DNA of 16,590 bases from DATDCV01 sp036524155 (GTDB taxonomy: Bacteria; Verrucomicrobiota; Verrucomicrobiia; Limisphaerales; UBA8199). The stretch lies in assembly GCA_036524155.1 (NCBI GenBank), contig DATDCV010000316.1, forward strand, positions 1 to 16,590, given 5' to 3'. The position numbers were made by a program, and so were the translations under genes. Below, piece after piece: positions 1 to 7,800 of the stretch (position 1 is its first letter; every line of letters begins with the position of its first letter). The notes beneath the pieces were generated by a model that saw only the letters and a program-made list of their open reading frames with translations, had not been told where the DNA came from and did no database searches.

Positions 1-167
1 CCGGCGCCGGGCTCTGGCTTACCAGGGACAATGGCCGCACCTGGCAGCCGTTTGCCGACTTGCCGTTTGCCAACCTCCAGCGCGTGGAGTTCGATTCGCG
101 CGACCACAGCCGGATGCGCGTGACCACTTTCGGCGGCAGCGTGTGGGAGGGCCCGGTCGAGCCTTAG
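1..167 (+). CDS. C-terminal fragment of BNR/Asp-box (sortilin-like) beta-propeller protein
   Basis: The reading frame enters from the left edge (first full codon at position 3) and stops at TAG 165-167, giving 54 residues. It contains LWLTRDNGRTWQPF, a classic Asp-box (S/T-x-D-x-G-x-T-W). This is followed by an LQRVEFDSRDHSRMRVTTFGG stretch, typical of the last strands of BNR/VPS10/YCF48-type propellers, and it ends GSVWEGPVEP. Such proteins are usually exported and bind glycans or form protein scaffolds. The fold assignment rests on the Asp-box alone. The start, signal peptide and full length lie outside the window. It is followed by 87 bp and then another same-strand propeller-type gene, so co-transcription is possible but unproven. 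Confidence 0.7.
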   Translation, partial: GAGLWLTRDNGRTWQPFADLPFANLQRVEFDSRDHSRMRVTTFGGSVWEGPVEP

Positions 168-254
168 CCCGAAGATTTCACTGACCCAATACCCGCACAA
201 TTCGTTCGCGTTTCTGACTCGGTGTGTTGATACTCCTGTCCGGTTCCAAAACTC

Positions 255-1259
255 ATGAGAAATTGGTGGAAAGCGAGCTTCGTTTTTGGGGTGTTTTTGT
301 CCTCGGCGGTGATTCTCAGCAACGACTGTGCGGGAGCGGCAGTTCCCGGTAAGGCGCCCGATGGCCGTCAGGGTGAAACCAGCGGTTGGGAGAAATACAA
401 AGGCAACCCTGTAATTGGCGGCAAGTACGGCACCTGTTTTGATGTTTCGGTTCTAAAGGAAAGTGAAGGCTATCGAATGTGGCTTTCCTGGCGGCCGAAG
501 CAGAGCATTGCGCTGGTCGAGAGCGAGGACGGATTGAAATGGAGCGAGCCGCCGAGGGTTGTGCTGGGGCCTCGAAAGGAGACTGGCTGGGAGGACGATA
601 TCAACCGGCCGGTGGTGTTGAAGAAAGACGGCCAGTACCACATGTGGTACACGGGCCAGGCGCGGGGGCATTCATCCATCGGCTATGCGGTTAGCAAAGA
701 TGGCGTGGCGTGGAAGAGGATGGGCGACAAACCGGTGCTCGCGCCGGAATCCCCCTGGGAAAAGGTCGCCGTAATGTGTCCGCATGTCACCTGGGATGCG
801 GACGAAAACCTCTTCCGGATGTGGTATTCGGCGGGCGACCAGTATGAGCCGGATGCCGTCGGTTCCGCCACCAGCTCTGACGGGCTGACGTGGAAAAAAC
901 ACCCGGCTAATCCGGTCTTCAGGCCCGACCCGAATAGCCCCTGGGAACAACACAAAGTAACGGCCGTGCAGGTGGAGAAGCGCGGCGATTGGTACGTGAT
1001 GTTCTATATCGGCTTCCGCGACGTAGACCACGCGCAAATCGGGTTGGCCCGCTCGAAGGACGGCCTGTCGAGTTGGCAGCGTCATCCGGCCAATCCCATT
1101 GTGCGCCCGGATCAAAACCAGTGGGACGCCGATGCCTGCTATAAGCCCTATGCCATCTTCGATGGGACCAAGTGGTTGCTCTGGTACAATGGCCGGCGCG
1201 GGTCTTTGGAACAGATCGGCGTCGCGATCCATCCAGGCGAGGATTTGGGTTTTCCTTAA
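255..1259 (+). CDS. Secreted five-bladed beta-propeller, GH32/GH43/GH130-like glycosidase family protein
   Basis: A 334-residue protein. ATG 255 is followed by a basic/hydrophobic signal peptide (residues about 1-28, small residues CAGAA near cleavage); no clear Shine-Dalgarno site precedes it. The mature part repeats the pattern NPV...SxDGxxW four times: SEDGLKW at 90, SKDGVAW at 147, SSDGLTW at 207 and SKDGLSSW at 267. These alternate with KGNPV (49), GDKPV (157), HPANPV (216) and HPANPI (277). This is the signature of the five-bladed propeller shared by GH32, GH43, GH68 and GH130. Aromatic strands such as YHMWYTG and FRMWYSAG also fit. The exact family, substrate and catalytic acids cannot be fixed by eye; some relatives are non-catalytic. 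It precedes a GH20-like gene, which suggests glycan degradation outside the cytoplasm. Confidence 0.75.
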   Translation: MRNWWKASFVFGVFLSSAVILSNDCAGAAVPGKAPDGRQGETSGWEKYKGNPVIGGKYGTCFDVSVLKESEGYRMWLSWRPKQSIALVESEDGLKWSEPPRVVLGPRKETGWEDDINRPVVLKKDGQYHMWYTGQARGHSSIGYAVSKDGVAWKRMGDKPVLAPESPWEKVAVMCPHVTWDADENLFRMWYSAGDQYEPDAVGSATSSDGLTWKKHPANPVFRPDPNSPWEQHKVTAVQVEKRGDWYVMFYIGFRDVDHAQIGLARSKDGLSSWQRHPANPIVRPDQNQWDADACYKPYAIFDGTKWLLWYNGRRGSLEQIGVAIHPGEDLGFP

Positions 1260-1299
1260 CCGACCCAGGCCGACTAACCTGCAATTCCCCTTACGGTAG

Positions 1300-1320
1300 G
1301 GCGCTTTCGCCGAAAGTGCC
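1300..1320 (+). terminator. Small hairpin 40 bp after the propeller gene (possible terminator, no T tract)
   Basis: GGCGCTTTC / GAAAGTGCC form a 9-bp stem (one G-T pair) around the 3-nt loop GCC, starting 40 bp after the stop of the 255-1259 gene. No T tract follows, so it is not a classical intrinsic terminator; it could stabilise the 3' end of the mRNA. Confidence 0.25.
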
Positions 1321-1363
1321 GCGCCCCTGCCGCCTCCGCAAGACGGCCCTGCCAAAGCCTGAC

Positions 1364-1471
1364 GTATTCGCTAAGTCTTGGGTCGGAGCGCCGATTTGGA
1401 ATCGGCTTAAGCGCGCCGACCGCCGCGTGTAAGCCGAGTGCAATCCGGCGCTCCGACTCAAGACTGAGCGG
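1364..1471. repeat. 108-bp structured palindromic mini-element, copy A
   Basis: Aligned without gaps to 12637-12744, it matches at 93 of 108 positions (86%). Overall it is a palindrome with 36-nt arms (1374-1409 and 1430-1465, 31/36 matching) around a 20-nt centre. It can also fold as an outer stem of 16 bp (1374-1389 with 1450-1465) enclosing two smaller hairpins. Arm 1 (1390-1406) is GCCGATT/AATCGGC with loop TGG. Arm 2 (1433-1449) is a less perfect GCCGAGT/ATCCGGC with loop GCA. Direct copies of AGCCTGACG lie at 1356-1364 and 1476-1484, suggesting an insertion event. There is no meaningful ORF, so it would be a non-autonomous MITE-like or REP-like element. Confidence 0.85.
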
Positions 1472-1597
1472 AGACAGCCTGACGCCTAACAAGTTGCACT
1501 TCTGCGCCCAAATGTGTTTTCATCGGGTTCATGAGAAACCTCCTGCCGCAGCCCCGCATGCATTGGACCCATGAACCGACTGGCACCGGAGACTCCT

Positions 1598-1652
1598 CCC
1601 TCTCCTCCTCCTCGTCCGCCGTAGGCTTGGCGAAGGCGGATGGAGGAGAGGG
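1598..1652. repeat. Second palindromic repeat, unrelated to the 108-bp element
   Basis: CCCTCTCCTCC (1598-1608) and TCCGCC (1615-1620) pair with GGCGGA (1635-1640) and GGAGGAGAGGG (1642-1652). This gives a 17-bp interrupted stem with a 14-nt loop. The purine/pyrimidine strand bias, and the low-complexity Ser/Gly-rich peptide it would encode (SSLSSSSS...GGEGRGEG), are typical of intergenic repeats rather than coding sequence. No second copy was seen in this window, so its repeat status is inferred from structure. It lies in the region that would lengthen the GH20-like protein if ATG 1531 were used. Confidence 0.5.
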
Positions 1653-1737
1653 CCGGGGAGAGGGGGTCCCCGCTGTTCGGTTTCTGGAGAGGAGGCCCTT
1701 TCGCTGCTCCGTAGCCAGGTACATCGAGAATACCTAC

Positions 1738-2808
1738 TTGTTTTCACGGTTGGCGGGACTAGCTTGCGCCGGCTTTCTGGCGATGATTCCGTTCCTGTCC
1801 GGGTGCCAAACGAACACGGCATCACGCCCGGAACGTGCAAACAAGGCATGGCTCAAATCCTGGCGCGCGGCGAATCCGACCTGGCGCGGAGTTCACCTGA
1901 TGGCGCACAACGATCAGCAGGTCGTGCAGTTGCAGGAGGCGTTGCCCAAATTAGCCGCAGTAGGTGTAAACGTCATTGTGCTGGAGGTGAATTATAGCTT
2001 CGATTTTCAGTCGCACCCGGAATTGCGGCCGCCGTCCGGCATCACCCGGCCTCGCGCCAAAGAACTGGCAGCCGCGGCTCGTGCGCTGGGTATCCGCCTG
2101 ATTCCACAGCTTAACTGCCTGGGGCACCAATCGTGGAGCAGGAACACCTCCGCGCTGCTCACCAAGTACCCGCAGTTTGATGAAACCCCCGGTCAATACC
2201 CCGAAAACAAAGGCATCTACTGCCGGAGTTGGTGCCCGCAGAACCCGGATGTTAACCGGGTCGTCTTTGCGCTGATCGATGAATTGGCGGACGCCTTCGA
2301 CGCCGATGCTTTTCATGTGGGGATGGACGAGGTCTTCCTGATCGCCTCCGAGCATTGTCCACGCTGCCGGGGCGGCGACCCGGCAAAAATGTTCGCCAAA
2401 GCGGTGAACGATTTGCACGCGCACATCGTGGGACATCGCAAATTCGAAATGCTGATGTGGGGCGACCGTCTGCTGCCGGCTAACACGCTGAAATACTCGG
2501 AATGGGAAGCCTCCAAGAATCACACCGAAGGCGCCCTCGACCTCATCCCCAAAGACATCATCATGTGCGACTGGCATTATGGGAAGCAGGCGGAGTATCC
2601 ATCGGTGCCCTGGTTCCTGGGCAAGGGGTTCCGCGTATGGCCATCCGGATGGCAGCCGTTGGAAGCCACACAAGCCTTCAGTGCTTACGCCCACAGCCAA
2701 AAGAACAGGAACATGCTCGGCTACCTTTGTACGACCTGGGGCAAGGTGAGCGTCCAGAACGCAGCCGATTGGCCGCCAATTACAGAGGTCCTGCCCACGT
2801 GGAAGTGA
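1738..2808 (+). CDS. GH20-like (beta-N-acetylhexosaminidase family) lipoprotein
   Basis: The open frame begins at ATG 1531. I prefer TTG 1738 because it puts a lipoprotein signal (MFSRLAGLACAGFLAMIPF, then LSGC lipobox) at the N-terminus; from 1531 the lipobox Cys would be residue 92, behind a repeat-derived low-complexity stretch. The mature protein (about 335 residues) resembles a GH20 TIM barrel without the usual N-terminal GH20b domain. FHVGMDEVF, at 261-269 in numbering from 1531, contains the Asp-Glu pair (D266, E267). In GH20 the Glu is the acid/base and the Asp assists the substrate N-acetyl group. Other barrel-strand motifs are IPQLNCLGH, MLMWGD, IIMCDWHY and YLCTTWG. Likely role: release of N-acetylhexosamines at the cell surface. 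Substrate unknown; start uncertain. Confidence 0.75.
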   Translation: MFSRLAGLACAGFLAMIPFLSGCQTNTASRPERANKAWLKSWRAANPTWRGVHLMAHNDQQVVQLQEALPKLAAVGVNVIVLEVNYSFDFQSHPELRPPSGITRPRAKELAAAARALGIRLIPQLNCLGHQSWSRNTSALLTKYPQFDETPGQYPENKGIYCRSWCPQNPDVNRVVFALIDELADAFDADAFHVGMDEVFLIASEHCPRCRGGDPAKMFAKAVNDLHAHIVGHRKFEMLMWGDRLLPANTLKYSEWEASKNHTEGALDLIPKDIIMCDWHYGKQAEYPSVPWFLGKGFRVWPSGWQPLEATQAFSAYAHSQKNRNMLGYLCTTWGKVSVQNAADWPPITEVLPTWK

Positions 2809-2922
2809 GCCGGGCCCGTAGGCCGCCGTCCGGAAAGGAGTCAGGGCAACTACACCCCCGTTGCCTGATGAACCACCATGAACCATCAATAGGTGCAGGC
2901 CCGAGCCTTTTCAAAAATCAAT

Positions 2923-2953
2923 TTGACATCTCTCCCGTTTTATTGGCTACTTC
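2923..2953 (+). promoter_or_regulatory. Possible sigma-70-type promoter of the esterase gene
   Basis: A perfect TTGACA (2923-2928) lies in an AT-rich patch between the GH20-like gene and the esterase gene. The best -10-like sequence is TACTTC (2948-2953), with 19-bp spacing and a poor match. It sits about 40 bp upstream of ATG 2993. The -35 match is good and the -10 match weak, so this is only a candidate. Confidence 0.25.
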
Positions 2954-2992
2954 GGCGTTCCCTTCAATCAAGACCGAAGGCGTTTATGACCT

Positions 2993-4546
2993 ATGAGACG
3001 CGAGATATCGCGACACTACATCCGAGCTTTACAAACATGCATTTTGCTTCTGTTTGGCGGTCTCGGCTCGCTTCCCATCTCTGATGCTTTCTCTCATGCG
3101 CATGCTGGGGAAACCAAGCACGTCTTCGAGTTCGAAGTCACTTTTCCGAAAGAGACAAGGGCAGACGCGTTTTCTGGACGCGTCGTCATCTTCCTTTCGA
3201 AGTACAGTCGGGAACCTCGCTACAGCGACGACTGGGTCAGCCGCACAGCAGTGATCGGCGCTGATTTTTCCCGGATACAGCCGGGGCAGTGCATGTGGAT
3301 CGCTGACAGCAATGCCGTCAGCTACCCAGTCTTGCCGTCCGGGATGGAACGCGGCCGGTACTTCGTCCAGGCTGTGCTGGACTTGGGCCTGTCGGCGTTG
3401 CCTCCGGGAAGATCACCAGGGAACTTGTATTCCGACCCCACCGCCGTCCTGTTCGGGAATGCGGGCGAGTGTGTGAGGCTGATCTGTCAACACCACATAG
3501 AACGCGAGATCAAAGAATCGGCCTGGAGCAAATTGGTGCGCATTGAATCTCCACGGTTAAGCGCGTTCCACAACAAGCCCGTGTTTATCCAGGGTAAGGT
3601 GCAGTTGCCCGAAGCGTGGCAAAAGGAGCCGGAACGGCGCTTTCCCCTGGTTTTGTTCATCCCAGGATCTGGATTCAGCCTCGAGGATACCTCTCGCCAG
3701 GCTGGACCATGCAAGCTGTTTCCTGAGGAACCGGCGGTGGTGCTTTGGCTCGAGGCGTACGGGGCCGACGGGCACGGGGAGTTTGCCAACAGCAGGAATA
3801 ACGGCCCGTGGGGCGAGGGCTTGGTGAAAGAGTTAATCCCGGAGGTCGAGTCTCGCTTCCGGTGTTTTGGGCACCGTGAGGCGCGGCTCATCCGCGGCCA
3901 CAGCGCTGGAGGCGGAGCCGCGTTAAGGCTGATGCTGACCTATCCGGATGTTTTCGGTTACGCCTGGGCCTCCGCGCCTAGTCCTATGGATTACCGGGCC
4001 GTTCATGGCGCCAATATTTATGAGGCTGGCGCCAACCTGTTCTATGAGAGCGACGGAGGATTGCGGCCACTTGTCCAGCTCTTCGGGTCACGACCAGTAG
4101 CCTACTTCAAAGACATGAGTGAGCGTGATGGGGTTCTGGGCCGGGCAGGATTCAGCATCTTTGAGGCGATTTGCAGCCGGCGCGGCCAGGACGGACGACC
4201 GGAGCAGCTATGGGATCGTAAAACGGGAGTAGTCAATCCAAGGGTAGCTGCTGACTGGCGGGAGTATGACAACGGCTACCAACTAATCCACCGCTGGAAT
4301 GAGCTCAAGGATAAGCTGTCCGGGAGGCTTCGCATTACTGTCGGACAAGCCGATGAAATGGGCCTCGCGGGTCCAGTGGCCCTCGTGCAGACGGACCTTC
4401 GAGCCATCGGTGCGGATGTGCTCATAGAGATCGGACCAGGAGGACATTTTCCTGGCGCCTCGCCCGTGTCGCCCACAGGTCCCCAGCAGGGGATCTTCGA
4501 TCGGTTCAAGGAATGGCGGGACCAGAATAATCGCGGGAAACCGTAG
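2993..4546 (+). CDS. Exported esterase-like alpha/beta hydrolase (esterase D/CE1-type)
   Basis: A 517-residue protein. ATG 2993 is preceded by GAAGG 12 nt upstream, a poor spacing. The N-terminus (residues 1-38) has arginines followed by a hydrophobic core (CILLLFGGLGSLPI), consistent with export. Residues about 40-180 form a beta-rich accessory domain. Residues about 195-510 are an alpha/beta hydrolase: FPLVLFIPGSG (217-227), nucleophile elbow RGHSAGG (Ser304), a probable acid Asp454 in VGQADEM, and His485 in GPGGHF. Order and spacing suit a complete Ser-Asp-His triad of the putative-esterase family (feruloyl/acetyl esterases, esterase D). In this context it may remove ester groups from polysaccharide; substrate not determinable. 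It starts 184 bp after the GH20-like gene on the same strand. Base composition appears less GC-rich than the next gene. Confidence 0.75.
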   Translation: MRREISRHYIRALQTCILLLFGGLGSLPISDAFSHAHAGETKHVFEFEVTFPKETRADAFSGRVVIFLSKYSREPRYSDDWVSRTAVIGADFSRIQPGQCMWIADSNAVSYPVLPSGMERGRYFVQAVLDLGLSALPPGRSPGNLYSDPTAVLFGNAGECVRLICQHHIEREIKESAWSKLVRIESPRLSAFHNKPVFIQGKVQLPEAWQKEPERRFPLVLFIPGSGFSLEDTSRQAGPCKLFPEEPAVVLWLEAYGADGHGEFANSRNNGPWGEGLVKELIPEVESRFRCFGHREARLIRGHSAGGGAALRLMLTYPDVFGYAWASAPSPMDYRAVHGANIYEAGANLFYESDGGLRPLVQLFGSRPVAYFKDMSERDGVLGRAGFSIFEAICSRRGQDGRPEQLWDRKTGVVNPRVAADWREYDNGYQLIHRWNELKDKLSGRLRITVGQADEMGLAGPVALVQTDLRAIGADVLIEIGPGGHFPGASPVSPTGPQQGIFDRFKEWRDQNNRGKP

Positions 4547-4815
4547 CGGCAGTAAACGATGCGAATCGACCACCTCACCGCTTCGCGACCACGGATCCGC
4601 GTCACCAAACCAACTTAAACCCCTGAGTGAACTTGACAGGTGAGGTGTGTACCGCTCCGGCGAGAGAACGCTCCAAATCCCTCGCTCAAGGCCATTGCAC
4701 TCTGCCGGACATCGGCAAACATACCTAAACAGCGGCCGAACGCCGTTGTGGCCGACGGCTGAACAGCCCCGACCAGGAATCCGATGATCGCACTGGCCAA
4801 AATGAAAACTGCGTC

Positions 4816-7800
4816 GTGGCCGTGGCCGGTCGCGCCTTGCCGTTCGGGGCCCGGTCCTTTAGACTGCGATACGTGCGCCAGGCCGGCCTCCGACTTTTCT
4901 TCCTGCTCGCCGCTGCCACCGTTTGCATGGCGGCGCAGAACCCTCCGCCGGATCCCTTCGCCATTGCCGACACGCCTCAGAGCCTGGCCGCTCTCGCGGT
5001 GCAGGCGGACGGCAAAATTCTCGCCGCAGGCGTCAGATTCCTCGCGCGCTACGGTGCGTCCGGGGCGAAGGACACCGCGTTCAATCCCACCGTGAACAAC
5101 ACCGTGTATTGCCTGGCGCTGCAACCCGACGGCAGGATCCTCGTGGGCGGGGAGTTCACGTCGCTGGCGGGGGGTTCGCGAAACTACCTTGGACGTTTGA
5201 ACACCAACGGCACGCTGGACGCCTCTTTCACCCCGTCGCTCAGCGGCCGCGCCCAGTGCGTCGTCCTGCAGCCGGATGGAAAAATCCTGGTCGCGGGCCG
5301 TCGGTATGTCAGCCCGATCGGTTACACCGGCTACGTGCTCCGCCTCGCCACCAACGGTGTCCAGGACGCCTCTTTTTCGTTGTCCGGCGTCGTCGCCGGT
5401 CCCGTCAGCTCGATGGCCCTCCAGGAGGACGGCAGGGTGCTCCTGGGCGGATTGTTCCTGACCGCCGGCGGCCAAAGCCGGCCGCACCTCGCCCGGCGCA
5501 ATTCCAACGGCTCGCTCGACACGGCCTTCAATCCCCGAACGGACGGCATCGTGACGGCGCTGGCGGTGCAGCCGGACGGGAGCATCATCGTCGGCGGCTC
5601 ATTCAACACCGTCGCCGGCCAGCCGCGCACGAACCTCGCCCGCCTGAACCCGGACGGCACGCTCGACGGCGCGTTCGATCCGCGCGTGACGGCGGCCAAC
5701 TCGCCCACCGTTTACTCGCTCGCCCTCCAAACCGACGGCAAGATCGCCCTGGGAGGCTGGTTCACCGCGGTGGGCGGGCAACCCCGCCAGAACCTGGCCC
5801 GGCTCCTTCCGGATGGCGCGCTCGACACCAATTTCACCGCCGCCGCGAACAACTTCGTTTACGCGCTGGGACTGCAGGACGACGGCCGGCTGCTGGCCGC
5901 GGGGGACTTCGGCGTGCTCGCCGGCGAGCCGCGCACGAGGATTGGCCGCTTGCTGAACGCCGAGCCGGCGGCTCACTCCCTGACCGTGGATGCGTCCACG
6001 CTCACCTGGCTGCGGGACGGTTCGAAGCCGGAGGTTTCACGAACGACCTTCGAGGTTTCCACCAACCTGGCCCAGTGGACTCTGCTCGGGGCCGGCGCGC
6101 GCGTGGCTGGCGGATGGCAACTCACCGGCGCGCCCACGCCGCCGGAGTCCCGCGTGCGCGCGCGCGGCTATGTTGCCGGCGGCGGTTTCAACGCCTCGAG
6201 CTGGTTCGTGGAGGCCATTTCCGGCTCCTGCTATTTCGTGTCGCAGCCCTCCGGGCGCACCAACAACGCCGGCACGATCGCCGTATTCTCCGGGCTGGCG
6301 CAGGGAACGCCTCCGCTGACCTGCCAGTGGCTTCGAAACGGCGTTCCCCTGCAGAACAGCGACGCGGTTTCCGGCGCCCAGTCGTCCCTGCTTAGCCTCG
6401 CCGGCGTGTTCGGATCGGACCAGGGCGATTATTCCCTGGTCGCGAGCAACGCGTCCGGCAGCATCACCAGCTCCGTGGCGCCGCTGAAGGTCGTGGACCC
6501 CGTGGTGACCAGCGTCTACTACGTCAGTTACGCCAATCTCGGCGACAACGCCACGATCAGCGTTAACGCCACGGGATCGCCGCCCCTGGCCTTTCAATGG
6601 TTCAAGAACGGCGCCCCGCTCGCCGCCGCCACTTCGTCCGCGTTCACCCTGACAAATCTGCAGGCGTCGGACATTGGGACCTACTCCGTCCGGGTGAGCA
6701 ACGCGTTCGGCGTCTTCACCACGATTCGCATGACGCTTGAGGTGAACTTGGCCACGCCCGACACCTTCGCTCCCGCCGTCGCCGGCAGCGTTTACGGGCT
6801 TGCGGAACGGCCCGATGGCGGACTCGTGTTTTCAGGCCTTTTCTCCGCCGTGGACGGGCAGCCGCGGCCCTCCCTCGCGCGAACCGATGGGAACGGCGCC
6901 CTCGAACCGCCCTTCGATGCGCAGGCGGGGCCGAACGACGTGATCTACGCCGCCGCGGCGCAGCCGGGCGGGGGCTACATCGTTTCCGGCGGGTTCGGCC
7001 TTTACGATCCGGCCACGACCAATTACAACCTCGCGCGCCTCACAGCCGGCGGCGCGCTCGATGACGGCTTTTCGCCCCCGCCCGCCAATTCCATCCTGGC
7101 GATGGCCCAACAGACCAACGGCCTGCTCGTGGTGGGCGGCTGGCTCCCACCTTATGGCTTCCTTGCCCGGGTTGACACCAACGGCAGCGCCGATCTCTCG
7201 TTCAATCCCAACCCGGACAGCGTGGTGCGGGCCATCGCCGTGCAGCCGGACGGCAAGATCCTCGTGGGCGGCGGCTTCTCGACCCTTGGAGGACTGCCCC
7301 GCGCTTGCCTCGGCCGGCTCAACCCCGATGGAACCGTGGATGCCTCTTTCAATCCCGGCGCGAATAGCTACGTGAACTGCCTAGCCGTCCAGGCAGACGG
7401 CAAAATCCTGGTCGGCGGCGAGTTCACCACCCTGGCCGGCCAGACGCGCAATTACCTGGGCCGCCTCCTCCCCACCGGCGCCCTGGACACCGCCTTCAAC
7501 CCGGGCGTGAGCAATTACGCGGCCGCCGCCGTGTACACCCTCGCCCTCCAGGCGGACGGAAAAATTATCGTCGGCGGCCAGTTCAGTTATCTCGCCGGCG
7601 CCGCGCACCCGAATCTCGGCCGCCTGTTTGCCGACGGCGCGTCCGATCCCGCCTTCAACCCGACGCCCGGCCGCACCAACTACATCACCCTCGTCGAGGC
7701 GGTGGGCGTTATGGCGGATGGAAAGACCCTCGTGGCGGGCGCGTTCGATTTCCTCCGGAACGAACCCCGCGCCAACATCGGCCGGTTGGAGGCCACGGAC

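Noticed and set aside
2842..2867. Weak hairpin CAGGGCAAC / GTTGCCTG after the GH20-like gene
   Set aside because: 8-bp stem with a bulge, 9-nt loop and no T tract; not enough to call a terminator.
4615..5487. Minus-strand 290-residue ORF opposite the start of the delta-60 gene, ending in a hydrophobic stretch (FILASAIIGFLVGAV)
   Set aside because: Most of it is antisense shadow of strongly periodic delta-60 coding sequence and its composition is Arg/Gly/Glu-rich. The hydrophobic part is at the wrong end for a signal peptide and no start sits next to it.
4923..6395. 490-codon open frame in another + frame inside the delta-60 gene
   Set aside because: Extreme Arg/Ala/Gly/Pro composition typical of an out-of-frame reading of GC-rich DNA, whereas the 4816 frame shows clear repeated domains.
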